Assembly: GCA_018902385.1 (NCBI GenBank)
Contig: JABSSW010000002.1
Location: 372,001-436,000, forward strand
Length of the DNA: 64,000 bases
Direction: 5' to 3'
Source of the DNA: Physcia stellaris
Lineage: Eukaryota; Ascomycota; Lecanoromycetes; Caliciales; Physciaceae
Below the pieces are notes generated by a model, which was given only the letters and a program-made list of their open reading frames with translations, did no database searches and had not been told where the DNA came from. Numbering within the stretch: position 1 is the first letter of the stretch; every line of letters starts with the position of its first letter. A program made the translations under genes and the position numbers. Shown here in pieces: positions 1-11,600 of this stretch.

Positions 1-734
1 ATGAGGGACTACGCGAGACGATACTTCGATCAATCAGATCTGGCTTTCGACTCGGGACTCCGACTGAACGCCATAGCTGACAGATAATGCTTAAATTTCA
101 GGAATTGTCTGGATCTAGCTTCGCTTTAGTATGGACGGCGAGAAGATATCAGCTAACGATACCACTACTTCTTCGTTGTACCTATACAAAGTCCTTCGTG
201 TTCCGGGCCTCGCTGGCCTATGGACCTCCTACTCAACGTATATGGCCCAGCCATGCAGCTTTCCGGGTCGGCTACTCCCTCTACCTCTACGACTGGAGTA
301 TGTGGCACAGAAATCCCCCTTTCAAAGATGAAAAGCTCGAAGGAGGTGACGAATCTCTGGGAGTGGGTGAGCGAGGCAACAAAGCAGAGATGAAGGATGA
401 GGAGTGGAAAAGCTGGGACGAGCACCTCGCTGATAAACTAACACGGAGACCTGCCGATCCCGCCACGCTCAGGTCTCTATTTTGCATGGATGGGTCTATC
501 CTTCTTGCCACCAAGAACCGTCTTCCATCTACAGAACCAGGGCACAATCACCAACGCAAAATGAGCGCTCAAATCACAAAAAGGCTCGAAACATCTATGC
601 AAGAGGAAAAAGTGAGGATTGAGGATCGGGCACTGATGCGAGTGGCTCTCATCATTTGCACCATCCTTGAATATTGTGTAGAATCTACAGACAATAGACG
701 AAGAATCAAAAAGGAGAAAGGTGTGGGGACATGA
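1..734 (+). CDS. uncertain ORF at left edge, possibly part of a gene
   Basis: The window opens in a short ATG frame that ends at 87. An unrelated-looking 215-residue open frame then runs from 87 to 734. A pyrimidine-poor but usable acceptor (TTTCAG, about 98-103) lies at the head of the second frame, so the two could be exons of a gene entering from the left. The 215-residue frame is rich in charged residues (K/E/R after residue 75) and contains no domain I recognise. Antisense frames of similar quality overlap it, so it may be a chance ORF. No signal peptide or clear membrane segment is visible. Confidence 0.22.
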
Positions 735-2189
735 ACCTCCTCGTGAACGGGAGGTCTGCCCTTTTCATCTCGTCATTCCTGCAAAAGCACCCCATGTCCA
801 GCCTGGATGATTGAAAGAGGGGGGGAATATTTGACTAAATAAACGAAAAGTAACAGCTAATCTTTACTGGATCCGTAAGAACCGCTGTACCTTTTCCTCT
901 GTTCCTCACTTTTCTTGCTCCTTCGGGAGTTCATTGGCCCCGATAAGGATCAGAGTTTTGGTAACTTGTGGGTCGATTCATGGACGCTTAACTCAGGAAG
1001 GCGCGTCCAAAAAGGCTATATCATTTCCATCTATTACTATTACTATTACTCCAAACATCCCAGGTACCCCAAGACCCGACAAACCACCAAAATCTAAGTC
1101 CAAGACTGCTTCAGGTCTCTTTTTGTTATCTGCACCTAAAATGAGAAGGGTGTTTCTCAAATCCAAACCCCAAAACCGAGCCCACAAAACATCGTGATAC
1201 GGTCAGCTCATTACTTATGCTTACAAGCGTACAAATACCTCCACCTCTCCTCGCCAGATATCCAGTCTCAGATCCCTAGCCTACCGCATCCCCCACTTGA
1301 ACCATCTCCCTCTCCACACATCCTGAGCAAAGTTGGTGTTTCAAGCCCCAGAACGGTGTGGGAACTTGCGAGCGGATCAGTAGCAGGATCTGTCTAAAGC
1401 TATGAAGACGATAGCAAAGACAGGAAAGTTATGGCTCATGCATAATTCCACAAGATCTACAAGCCCAAGCAGCTGAGGCAGTCTTCGTGGTAGAAAACGG
1501 GGGAGTATGTCGCTTATATGCTGGTTTTGGGTGGTTAGGTCTTTCTGGTTCGGGGAGGTGGGGTATTTGTGGGAAGGGGAGGGTTGTAAGATTAGGTGAT
1601 GGGGGTAGGGAAAGGAATAGGGATGAGGATAGGGGTGTCAGTTTGGGGGTGGGTGATATAATAGCAGCCTGTCAGTGACGGCGAGGGTGATGATTTGACA
1701 GGCGGGAGGCGAGAACGATACAGCCAAATAACGGACGAAGCTGAAAAAACGGTGATATTCTGAATTCCCTGGGCAACCATGCGAATTTATTCTCCTATCC
1801 AGTACCACGAAGAGGTTTTAATCCATGTATTGCGGGAGATAAGGGATGAAGACTTTGGGCTTGGTGATATGTGACGGGGAAGTTGGCATACGGTGTCGAA
1901 ATTTGGAATATTGTCGATGGTTACGATGGAAATGGGGGTGGGAGGATTGGGTGAAAAATCTACGATGCTTGAGCATTCTGAATACACCCTCAGCTGTTTG
2001 CGATGAAAGCTGGGGTAATGTCTAGTTGTTATTGTTGTGTATTTTCTATTGAAAGCGTATAAAACGCTTGATCTTCCTAGCCGGCGCATACCCAGCGTTG
2101 AATCTGGATACACATTAGATCGTGAGGATCAACGATTCAAAATCCATCAACTCTTCGCAATCGGTGGTAGAAACCCTTGCACTACCATC
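735..2189. other. intergenic, no supported gene
   Basis: This stretch holds only short ORFs. A small imperfect ATT/ACT microsatellite lies near 1030-1052. A strongly G-rich stretch on the plus strand (about 1494-1640) shows no coding signature that I can recognise. No RNA gene was seen. Confidence 0.5.
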
Positions 2190-2996
2190 TTACCAACTAT
2201 CATGTTGATCAAGTATCCTACGCTTCCTCCTCCCCAGTTCGTAGAGCATTTCAAAGATCAACATAACCAATTCCTGCACTGAAACAAAAATAATACCCAG
2301 CAAAGGCGCCAGTATCGCGCAACCGTAAATCGGAACGAAGCTTTCTGGAACCCTCCACCACCGACGAGCCTGGTAGTAGCGAGGTCAATTCGCATTGCCA
2401 TCAGCACGGTAGCCATGTACACAAGCACGCTCACCAACCCGTTCGTGTTTTCCCGCAGGAAAGTCGATTTGCTATGATAGTCGTACAGATAGCCGCGAGG
2501 AAATACAGTGGGGCTGCGCGTCGTGGAGCACAGACGGTGTAGCCAGTTGAGATTCCATGATCGCAGTTTTCCGTGATGGTAGCGCACCTGCTTAGTGTTC
2601 CTCATCACAGGCCGGCAAATCGCTATCCATCATTCCCATGTAACCTCCGGCGGGAGTAAAGACATGCTATGGGCGATTCGCAGGTCGCTTTTGCTACGGA
2701 CAAGCCAAATGTAGGACCGGAGGAACCCGAGAGCATTATTGTAGAGCTCAGGCTGGTTGCAGACAGGGTCTCTTCATATCTGGTGGCATGGGAGATACTC
2801 GGGCAGAGGCTTGATACCACATCGTGGACGAGTGCCATACAAGGTGCATGTAGGCCTTTTCCGTCACCACAATCTTTCATCTTGCCGTGATGTGACCGTG
2901 AAGCGGTTTTGCGGGCGAATGCTGTCCGACGAGCCAGGAATGCTTCTCGATTCTACTAACTCGGGTTACGTTGAGATCGAATTGCATCCAATGCAT
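2190..2996 (-). pseudogene. decayed fungal multi-pass membrane protein (DUF6601-like)
   Basis: On the minus strand, scattered frames together resemble a fungal membrane family that I recall as DUF6601; the family number is from memory and unverified. In order, the matches are: an ATG at 2996; a segment with PAKPLHGHI; the segment VVTEKAYMHLVW; KPLPEYL; GFLRSYIWLVRSKSDLRIAHS followed by LLPPEVTW; RGYLYDYH; a hydrophobic segment LVSVLVYMATVLMAMRIDLA; a second one, ILAPLLGIIFVSVQELVM; and a basic tail before a stop at 2190. The reading is broken by three TGA stops and by at least two frame changes: one just after the HLVW segment, and one (about one base lost) between the two hydrophobic segments. 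All three stops could arise by C-to-T or G-to-A transitions. The order and spacing match a single ancestral host gene, so I call it a pseudogene. A highly spliced live gene is unlikely because no usable introns remove the stops. Confidence 0.6.
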
Positions 2997-3710
2997 AAGC
3001 GCTCATTTGTTGTGAAGGTCAAGTCCAAAGACGCCGCCATGTTGATACACAGCGGGTAACGTCGATGGGCTGGACGACTTCCGCTGCTGCGTTGCTGTTT
3101 GGCTATCGTTGGTCGATTTGGTCGAGAAGGTAAACATGCCTTCTACAGGAGAGTATGGAGGCGGAGCATGAGCTCCATATTAGTTCCTTTCCGCAACGGC
3201 CATGCTGAGGATTTTCCCGCCAGGGCCCCAGGTCAAATCTAATATTCCTGCTGTCGGATCCTGAGGAAATAATCATACATTTCCGCTCTTATTCCCATGC
3301 CGTTGAAAGACAATGCGGCGATATTTCAAGGCACAAAGCCGAATTGGTCGAAGTAAGCCTTATGAACTGCTGTACGTAGGAAGCTTCAAGGCGTTCTCCA
3401 GATCTGGACGCCCAAGAGCAATCCCGGATTTAAGCAGCACGACGGGTCTAGACCCCTTGCAACAGCATGAGTGTGAGCTGGGGTATAACGTAGGAACTCG
3501 GCCCAAACTGAAAAGGAGGGTGTGCAGCCCTGCAAGAGACCGAATTGGTATGGTAACTTTTCTTGCTGCTCATAGGTCATCCACCCCACTTTCGATAGGT
3601 AGCCTCGTTGTTCCACTTCGTTGGAGAAGAATGTTGTAGAAGCAGCCGCCCACCCTGATCGCGGACCAGCTCAATTGCTGTGATATCCCGCAAACATTTG
3701 CTCAGCGACG
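2997..3710. other. intergenic, no supported gene
   Basis: This is the stretch between the decayed membrane gene and the coiled-coil gene. It contains short ORFs on both strands, the longest about 108 residues, with no recognisable domain. It presumably includes the promoter of the gene starting at 3711. Confidence 0.45.
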
Positions 3711-4745
3711 ATGGCTACCTCAGATCATCAGCGTTTACCTAGGAGATGGCAAGAGAGAATGACAGCCCAGGAAAGAGAGCGCGAGAGAATCGAAAGAAAT
3801 CGTCGAGCGGATCTCAACAGGCAAAGAGCAGGTTCAGTCAGAGATGGCCTCGATAGAACTTTTAGCGCACCTCAAGTTGAGGCCGAGACCGATTCATTCA
3901 ACAACGATAGTGGAGGTATGGGGGAGGTTAGAGGCCGAAGATGGTTGCCTGAGCTTGATACTCGCCTTCCATCTCCTTTGCCCGCCGCGGCACTCCCCAC
4001 GCCGCCTCAGTCGGCTGTAGGTATTGAGTTGGCCGCCCAAAATCCTGCGTCCGCCGGAGGTATACGACAATCTCAAGGGCATAACAGTCACTATATGCCA
4101 CCTATTGTTCAACCTCGGAATAACTTAGAGAGGGCACCAACGGATGACTGGGCCACCTCCGAACTCCAAACAGAGATTCACAGACAGCAAGCCTATATTG
4201 AACAGGTTGAGAAAGAGCTTGAGGAAAAGGATTCCCAGATCAGCAATTTGCTGCGTGAGAAGGAAGAAACCGAAGACGCACACCTCCGCGCCGTACTCAG
4301 AGACCAACAGGCAGACATATCAAGGTTGGAGCGGACGAGGGATACTCTAGCCAAAGACCTCAGGTCAGCAAGGGCAGATGCGAGTAGACTGAGTGAGGAG
4401 ATTGAAGAGGCTCGAGCTAGAGAAAGAATCTTGAAGCAGCAGGTAGCCGAGACAGAGCAGCAGATGCATAGCAATGAGTTGCAGTGGCGCGTGCGGATGG
4501 AGAATGCTAGGCTTCGCCAATTACAGGCAGATGCTGACCTTGAGGCGGAAAGAATATCCTCGAGAAGGGTTGCTGAGAGCCACTCTCAAAGCCCTCAACT
4601 AAGCCAGTCGCATCGCCGCTCGTCGAACGCATCACATGCAGCATCTTCGACGAGGTCCAGGAGATCGGAGTTGTGTTTCGACGTGCCGCGTGGCAACCGG
4701 AACGCTCCAATCAAAGCGGCCCTGTTCAGGCATGTAAGAGGTTGA
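3711..4745 (+). CDS. coiled-coil protein of unknown function
   Basis: A single open frame of 344 residues from an ATG at 3711. The first 60 residues are very rich in arginine and glutamate (RERERERIERNRR). Residues about 85-140 are proline/serine-rich and probably disordered. Residues about 145-280 form a long heptad-rich coiled coil (IEQVEKELEEKDSQISNLL, then many R/E/A/L repeats). The tail is Ser/Arg-rich. This fits a scaffold or cytoskeletal role, but I do not recognise a named family. A GTAAGA donor near the end (4732-4737) and an acceptor TTTGACAG ending at 4815 would swap the last two residues for a slightly longer ISRQ tail, so the extreme C-terminus is uncertain. It shares no obvious function with its neighbours. 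Confidence 0.72.
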   Translation: MATSDHQRLPRRWQERMTAQERERERIERNRRADLNRQRAGSVRDGLDRTFSAPQVEAETDSFNNDSGGMGEVRGRRWLPELDTRLPSPLPAAALPTPPQSAVGIELAAQNPASAGGIRQSQGHNSHYMPPIVQPRNNLERAPTDDWATSELQTEIHRQQAYIEQVEKELEEKDSQISNLLREKEETEDAHLRAVLRDQQADISRLERTRDTLAKDLRSARADASRLSEEIEEARARERILKQQVAETEQQMHSNELQWRVRMENARLRQLQADADLEAERISSRRVAESHSQSPQLSQSHRRSSNASHAASSTRSRRSELCFDVPRGNRNAPIKAALFRHVRG

Positions 4746-5391
4746 TAGATCCCACTCGCAAATGTTGAAGCAGCCGGTAGCAGTAAAAAATTGTATGTCT
4801 TCGCATATTTGACAGATATCACGGCAATAGGTTATCGATGCAGAGACAATTTTGGGGGATTTCTTTCTCGGTTCCGATCATGATATAGGTACAGCAAGTG
4901 AGCGTCTGAATGAATAAAACCATTTGGATTCAAACTTTTGTAGGGAGTCCTAATCCCTATCGAGTGATTCGTGATCTTGGGAATCAGTAGACGGATGTTG
5001 TCAAGGTGTGACTCGACGTACACCTAGTCCGGTTCAAGGTCAAGGATCGAGCTCGTATTGCTGATCAATGCATCCTCAGGTATGATGAAGTCAGAACGCT
5101 TTGAATGATGGTTCAGTTGCATTGTTGCCTCGAGATCATTGTGCCTGAGACAACACCGTGGAAGTCAAGGCTTTCCGGAGTTGGAAAAGGCTCCTTCTTC
5201 ACAGTACTGTGCATTATGCATCTTGGTGCCTTTCCTAGACCCTGGCCCGTAGCCCTTTAAACAAACCTCCCCTGCAGATACCCGGCTCGTCGTACTGGTA
5301 TCGGAGTCTTATCAAGAGGTTCTTCGTTCCCAATATCGGTTATGTTGTGAGCATTACCCATCATGTGCTGCTGCCAATGGGCTCTTTCCTA
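4746..5391. other. intergenic, no supported gene
   Basis: No ORF above about 65 residues and no recognisable RNA. This is where the catalytic DDE part of the transposase fragment at 5392-5862 would be expected (downstream on the minus strand). I see none, so the element is truncated here. Confidence 0.45.
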
Positions 5392-5862
5392 TCATCCCAG
5401 ACCCGAAGCATTGTCCTGCCTTGAAACTTGTATTTGGGCGTCGTGATGATGGCCATCTGCAGACGCATGAGCAGCCTCTCGACCAGCATTTTCACTCCTC
5501 CGTTTGTGTCTCATATTCGCCTCCCTGAGCCCATAAGTCTGCAGCGCCCTCGAAACAGTGGACGGATCACACTTAATCCCGCGTTCCTCCCTCAGATATT
5601 CAACCATCTCTTTCTGGTATGCGTCCGGCTTTTGAGCAAGGTATTCCTGCAACGCCTTCGCCACATCTGAAGGGATGCGAACCTTCGGGCCTGTTTTGTG
5701 GCGGGGAGCAGTGTGGGTGCCGTAATTCTTGAGATTGCGCCGGATCTTCCTAACGACGAAATCGCCTACTTGCTCAATGTCTTGTATGATTGCGTTGGAT
5801 AAGCCGTTCCGCATGGCGCGCACGATGCGGTTTTTGCACTCTTCGCTGAGTGGTGGTGGCAT
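5392..5862 (-). mobile_element. Tc1/mariner-like transposase N-terminal fragment (HTH only)
   Basis: A 156-residue minus-strand frame starting MPPPLSEECKNRIVRAMRNG. It has the two helix-turn-helix segments of fungal Tc1/mariner-type transposases: a first HTH over residues about 5-45 and, after a GTHTAPRHKTGPKVRIP linker, a second HTH (about 65-110) with YLAQKPDAYQKEMVEYL and DPSTVSRALQTYGL. Family members continue into a DDE/D catalytic domain of more than 200 residues, but here the frame stops after about 40 further residues. The neighbouring frame over the last 45 codons (from MLVERLLMRLQ) looks more protein-like, which suggests a frame change near residue 118. The inverted ends and a TA target duplication are not evident. 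This is a broken plain DNA transposon. A domesticated HTH-only gene is a less likely alternative. Confidence 0.65.
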
Positions 5863-6457
5863 TTTCCGTGAAGTGGTCTTGGGCTTGCACTAACGTTAGG
5901 AGAGCGTCAAGGCGACCATTTATATGATACTTGAATCCATCTTTTGACTATACCCCGTAATAGTATGACCGACTGCAGCTCGTAGGGGCGGTGCTTTGGG
6001 CTGGAAGGGTGGGAGTAGCCAAGGGCTTGGAATAAGTATTTTCGGCTCGTGGACTTGTCGTGTAGGGCCCAGGCACCTGGTGCCCCCTGGGAATCATAGA
6101 ACCAACATTACGCACTTCCAAATCGTATGATCCTTTCAAAGACAGCTGCTCGGGGTTCAAGGTAATCCGGGTCATGCGTCAATAATAATCAAAGCGGGTG
6201 CACACCTTATGTGACTTGTCCGAATGGCAGGACCAGCACAACACGATGGGAAAGACCAAATTATCTAGATACTATGGGAAAAATGGCCGTTCCAAGGACA
6301 CCATGACAACCCATAAAAACCCATCACCCATAGAGACCGAGTACGCGCATACACGAATGCCAGAACACAAGGACCACGGCAAGTAGCGAAGCAGCCGAGG
6401 CCGGCTCAATCCCATCAACTATCTTATCAAAACCCACCGTCGAATCTGCTCGACGAT
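5863..6457. other. intergenic, no supported gene
   Basis: This lies between the transposase fragment and the 3' end of the protease gene. It holds only short ORFs up to about 75 residues with no recognisable domain. It probably contains the protease 3' untranslated region. Confidence 0.45.
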
Positions 6458-8100
6458 TTACTTCAGCTCATCAACAAACTTACGGAACTCCTCGAATTCT
6501 GACTCAATGAAATTCTCGATTTTCTCGGCCTTCGATGCGACTTTGCTGGCTGTTGGGTTTTGACCGAAAATCTCGCTCATGTTGGATGTTCCACCGCCAT
6601 TCCAGGCAAGTACCTAAAATATTATCAGTTTTGCGACGACGTATAGGGTCGAGAATGAGTAGACTCACGTTATTAGTGTCGGCTGGAACGTCACTCAAGC
6701 TGCCTTCGGTTGCAATAGATATCAAGTTCTTCTTTAATTGCTTCGGAGTGATGTCGGCAACGGCATAAGCAGAGTCGGATGAAGGGTGTAGCGAAAGGAA
6801 GTATGCCAAGAGCCCAGCAATATGAGGAGAAGCCATGGAGGTGCCAGAGATGGTGTTAACAGCTGTGTCGCTGCCGATCCAGGTTGACTTAATGTTGAGT
6901 CCGGGAGCGAAGATGTCGTTGCACTTCCCATAGTTGGAGAAATAAGCACGCTCATCTGCAAGGGTCGAGGCTCCGACCGTGACAGCTTTCTCGGCGGATG
7001 CTGGAGAGTATCCGCAAGAGTCGGAATTGTCGTTCCCGGCGGCAACAGCAAAGTGGAGACCCAAATCTACGGCTGCGTTGACGGCTAAGTCAAGAGTGGG
7101 AGACTTGCCTCCACCGAGGCTCATGTTTGCAGCGCTTCCTTTGAATCCCTTCTTCTTGCCTTGTTTGGCGGCTTTAGCATTCGCTTGGTGCTGGAGTGCT
7201 GCCCATTCAACTCCTTTGACGACATCAGACATAGTGCCAGACCCGTTGGTCCCCAACACCTTGACGGCATAAACGTTCGCCTTTTTTGCTACGCCGTACT
7301 TTTTACCAGCAATAGTTCCAGAGCAGTGAGTGCCGTGCCCATTTCCATCGCGGTCCTCATCATTAGAAGGGATAGTTTTTCCCCAATGAGCGCGGCCGCC
7401 GAAGTCGACATGTTCAACGCTGGTGCCTGTGTCGATAACATAAACGTCGACACCCTCTCCTCCGTCGGCGGAGTATAGGTATTTGTTGAAGGTACTGAAG
7501 CTCAGACTGTCACGGTGTGATATCCGAGCCAATCCCCATGGAGCACCAATCTCGGTCTCGCCACCTTCCATGGTATGCACCTCAGAGTCTTTCTCGACAT
7601 AGGCAACCTATATGATCTGATGTATTAGCCACCAGTACTTGTATGTAGATCTCTCATGTGCTTCAAAGGAGTTGCAGATAGCCAATGGTCTCGCGCTGAC
7701 TAAAAGGTAGGAGCACGCCATTTGTACTTACATCCGGGTGACGGCGGACTTTCTCGATAACATCCTCGTCAAAATGTCCGGAATAACCCATAAGTCCACC
7801 GGCGATGTTAAATGTGTGTTTCAAGCCGCCAAAGGTTTGGAATGGCGTTTGCGACCTCTTGTGCAAATCGCGCTTGGCTTTGGCGCACTCGTGATGCTGT
7901 ACCTGAACCCATTCATGGTGTCCAGTTGCTGAGGAGTGGGGGAGATCTTTCTTGAAGACGACGATGTAGGAGTCTGGGATTTCTTTCGATAAGGATGAGG
8001 ATAGGACAGGAGCGGCGCCATTGTGGATAGTATCGACACCGATCATAGGAGATGCTGTTGCCAGCAGCGGCAACAGCGTTAAGGCTAGAAGGCCTTTCAT
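6458..8100 (-). CDS. PRB1: vacuolar subtilisin-like serine protease (cerevisin type)
   Basis: Three exons, 8100-7732, 7607-6669 and 6613-6458, join into one 487-residue frame. The introns of 124 and 55 bp have GTAAGT and GTGAGT donors and TAG acceptors. The start at 8100 gives a clean signal peptide (MKGLLALTLLPLLATAS). An inhibitor-I9 propeptide (about residues 40-125, SYIVVFKKDLP) precedes the S8 catalytic domain. The triad is Asp182 (VIDTG), His214 (GHGTH) and Ser379 (GTSMASPH), with oxyanion Asn314 (AAGNDN). Length and sequence match the ascomycete vacuolar serine proteases related to yeast cerevisin and to the mould allergens of the Alt a 15/Cla h 9 type. The expected role is bulk proteolysis and zymogen activation in the vacuole. 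A longer in-frame ORF extends upstream of 8100 but lacks a better start. The gene is divergent from the BEACH gene. Confidence 0.95.
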
Positions 8101-8636
8101 ATTGGACTGATGTCGATAACAGTCGAAGAAGGATGATAGGGGAAGAATAAGAAAGTACGAGTACCACAAAGGATGATGTTGATGATGGTGGTAGCTAGGA
8201 GAGGAGGAGTTGGAGGAGGAACGAGCGAAGGGGATGATAGATAAGAGCTTATGACGCCCGGTGGCAGGCAACCGTCTCCGTCCTCAAACAAGGGTCCGAG
8301 GGGTCCCCGGTAACCAAGCCGCTAGCTAAAACGGGTAAAGCGTCCTTTAGAGGTTTCTGCAACACGATTCTTTTTGTCCATGGAGTGATGCAGTTGTTCT
8401 CGAGAATGAAGCCATTGTCCCATCCTAGATGCATCCTAGACACACGAAGGTGTTTGTCAGATTGCAAGATACACTCATAGAAAAATTCTTCATCAATGCC
8501 GGATTTTCCAAGGGCATCGCCAAGGGTGCGATCCGTGTGTCGCGTGCCACCAACTTGCTCCCATGACAGCCCTCGCCGAAAGATGCACCATTATTCCAGA
8601 TAAAGCTTCTTTCCAAAGTACCCGAAATGATAAGTC
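8101..8636. promoter_or_regulatory. divergent promoter region between protease and BEACH gene
   Basis: This 536-bp stretch separates two head-to-head starts (protease ATG at 8100, minus strand; BEACH ATG at 8637, plus strand). It must carry both promoters and 5' leaders. The protease side is rich in short CT/GA tracts. I see no specific operator that I can name. Confidence 0.5.
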
Positions 8637-11600
8637 ATGGCCTCTTCAACGCCACGACGCCAAGCGTCGCTGTCCAAGGGCGCTGAGCCAGAGTTGCAGA
8701 AGCACCTGGCAACATTGACTAAAGATCGCGAGATAACCGATACTTTAAACTTACTGGATGTTCGCATCAATGCTGGTCACTGTATACGGCAAGCCTTGCT
8801 CGAGCATACCGACGCACGCCCCACGAGAGATCTGTTCCGGCTTGAAGACGGCTTCACAGCACTTCTCACGGCTTTTGAAAGTCTGCTTGAGATTCAGAGA
8901 CATGCCACTGTCTCTGATGCTGTGCAAGTCTTGTTGGAGTATGTGCAAACCTTGTTCAGCATCTTGTCAGCTGCGCTGCAAGAACATCGTGGCAACCAAA
9001 GGTACTTTAAGAATCGAGCCGATGGCGGTGGTTGGCTGCGGTTGAGGCAGTCACTGCATCAGCTGCTCAAACGATACGCCGATGTCGCTTTAAAGAAGTT
9101 TGTGTATCGTATTTTTGGTTGTCTGCTCGCTTGCGCAATGAATGACGAAACGATCATCCCAGTATTTTCCAAACTTCCGGGTCCGACAGAAGTTCAACAT
9201 AATCAGAGTTCAAGCAGTAGTGAAAACGAAGAGCCCGCACCACAAGATGACAAGATGAATGGCAGTCTAGGTGTAGACGACTCCAAGAGCGCAATCGATA
9301 CTCCATTTCAAGGCGTCTTAGGAGAAGCTCTTGGTTCTTTGGCTCTTGTTCACACTCCGGAACCTATCGTTATCCTGCTTCAGCTCTGGAAGGCCTTACA
9401 AGACGTTTCTAAGTTGGGAACTGAAGCAGTTGCTTACCAAGGAGTAGTTGAGACTATCTACTATGTTGGTAATATGTCTACACATAACCTAGCTGCACTT
9501 CATAATTCCAGTCTGCTGAGCGTAGTACTTTCATACCTGACTTCAACTTCTCTGGATCATTCACAATTGGTGAAAATCCGCCGTCTTACTCTGCTGTTGC
9601 TCAGCATGGGTGTTTCTACTCTAGATGATGCTCGTTGCCTCTACAGTAAAGCTGCTTCATCACCAGTCATAGCTAGACTGCTTTTGGCAGCTCTCAACAT
9701 GCCTCGAAGTCCGCCTTATGTACACTTTGACCTATCTATCCACGGTTTTGCCTCCGTCGAGCTTCCAGGGATCGGCAAAGCATTTCCACCAACATCATCT
9801 AGTGCTGGATATACCCTGTCACTTTGGTTCAACGTCATTAGGTTTGACCCCAATTGCCACACGACGATTTTTGGGGCCTACGAGTCGTCACAAACTTGCT
9901 TCGTCCTTGTGTATCTGGAAAAGGACTCTCATAATTTGATTTTACAGACTTCGGTGACTTCCTCAAGGCCAAGTGTTCGCTTCAAAAGCACATCCTTTGA
10001 AGAAGATCACTGGTACCATGTCGCCATTGTACACCGGAAAGCAAGGACAACAGTTTCGTCACGTGCATCGCTATTCATCGACGGTGATTTTGTGGAGCAG
10101 GTACGGTCAAGCTACCCCGTAACACCTCCTACGCCGAAGGTTGGTAATGATCGATCGAGACCAGATCACGAAAGTGGTCAGATACAGGCCTTCCTCGGTA
10201 CTCCTCAAGATTTGGCTCCCCGACTTGGAAAGGGCTTAGTATCCTCGCAATGGCGTTTTGCATCAGCGCACCTATTTGGGGAAGCTTTAACGGATGATCT
10301 AATCGCAGTCCATTATCAACTTGGGTCAAGATACCATGGAAACTACCAAGACTGTCTTGGATCTTTCCAGACATACAGGGCGTCAGCTGCGCTCAATATA
10401 CGGAACGAGATGTTACACCCTGGCAAAGAAGAAAAGTCCGATATTGTATCTGCAATCCGACAGAAGGCCAGTGCTTTACTCCCAGAGGGTCAGATCATCC
10501 TAAATATCTCGCCAAGTGTTATTTTAGATGACGACGAGCAAAATGACATAGACGAGAAACAGCTCCTCAAAGGGCTCGGGAAACAGGCCAGCAAAACTTT
10601 TCGCGCTGTTACACGAGGAGGCCGCAATGCTCTTGCAATCAACGGCGCTATCCCGTCTATCAACGACGCCCTCCAAGATTCATCAGGCTTCGCTGTACTC
10701 ACTGGAAACCCTGCCGTGGTGGTGCCACAGTCATTGGATGACGCGTCATGGCGCATTGGGGGTTGCGCCGCAGTAGGTCTTTCGCTGATTGACGCTGCTG
10801 ACACCGCCGAGGGCCTTCTGGTGTCTTTAAATGTTCTTCTAGAATGCGTCAAGGATAGCTGGCGCAACAGTGAAGCTATGGAAAGAGAGAATGGCTTCGG
10901 TGTGCTCGCAACGTTACTAGCTAACAAGCTTGAGCACTTTAAAAAAAGGGTCTCAAACCAAGCCTCGCCAGAAAGGCTCCAAGAAGCCTTGCAACAACAT
11001 GAATCATTTACCCTGGAAGTTCTCTCGATCGTGCTTAGGTTCATTGGCTATCAACCAGATCATCCACGGGAGTCAGTCATCAATAATCCACTTGCTTACC
11101 GTGTTTTGCTTGTCGACGTCGACTTATGGCGCAATGCTGCTCCTTCAGTCCAGCGTTTATATTACCGACAATTTTCGGTGTTTGGAGTAGACAGCAAGTA
11201 CCACTACTTCAATAGTAAAAGGTTATCGAAGATGCGTAAGACTTATGCCTCTCTGTTCCTTTGCCAATGATTGACCTCTATCTAGGTATCACGAAGCGAT
11301 GGCTGGAAGCACTCAAGATTGATACTTTTTCAGTTCAGACCTTCGATCTTTTCCTCGAAGCTTTCAAAACCGTTCTCACTTCCCATCCATCCGCTGAATA
11401 TTTACGATCACTTGCCATGTACATTACATACGCAAGGCATACACCTAAAAACCGCGAGTCAGTGCCTCCTAAACCAGGTAAAACTCCATCTGTTCTAAGG
11501 GCATCCACGACGAGAAGGCAAACGTTGAATACTGCTTCTCCAAGCCCAATGACATTACCCTCCAACGGATTGACAGACCTCAACCGTGGCCAGATCGCAA

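Noticed and set aside
1016-1056. ATT/ACT trinucleotide run as a coding or telomeric repeat
   Set aside because: It is only a short imperfect microsatellite. No TTAGGG-type telomere repeat is present in the window.
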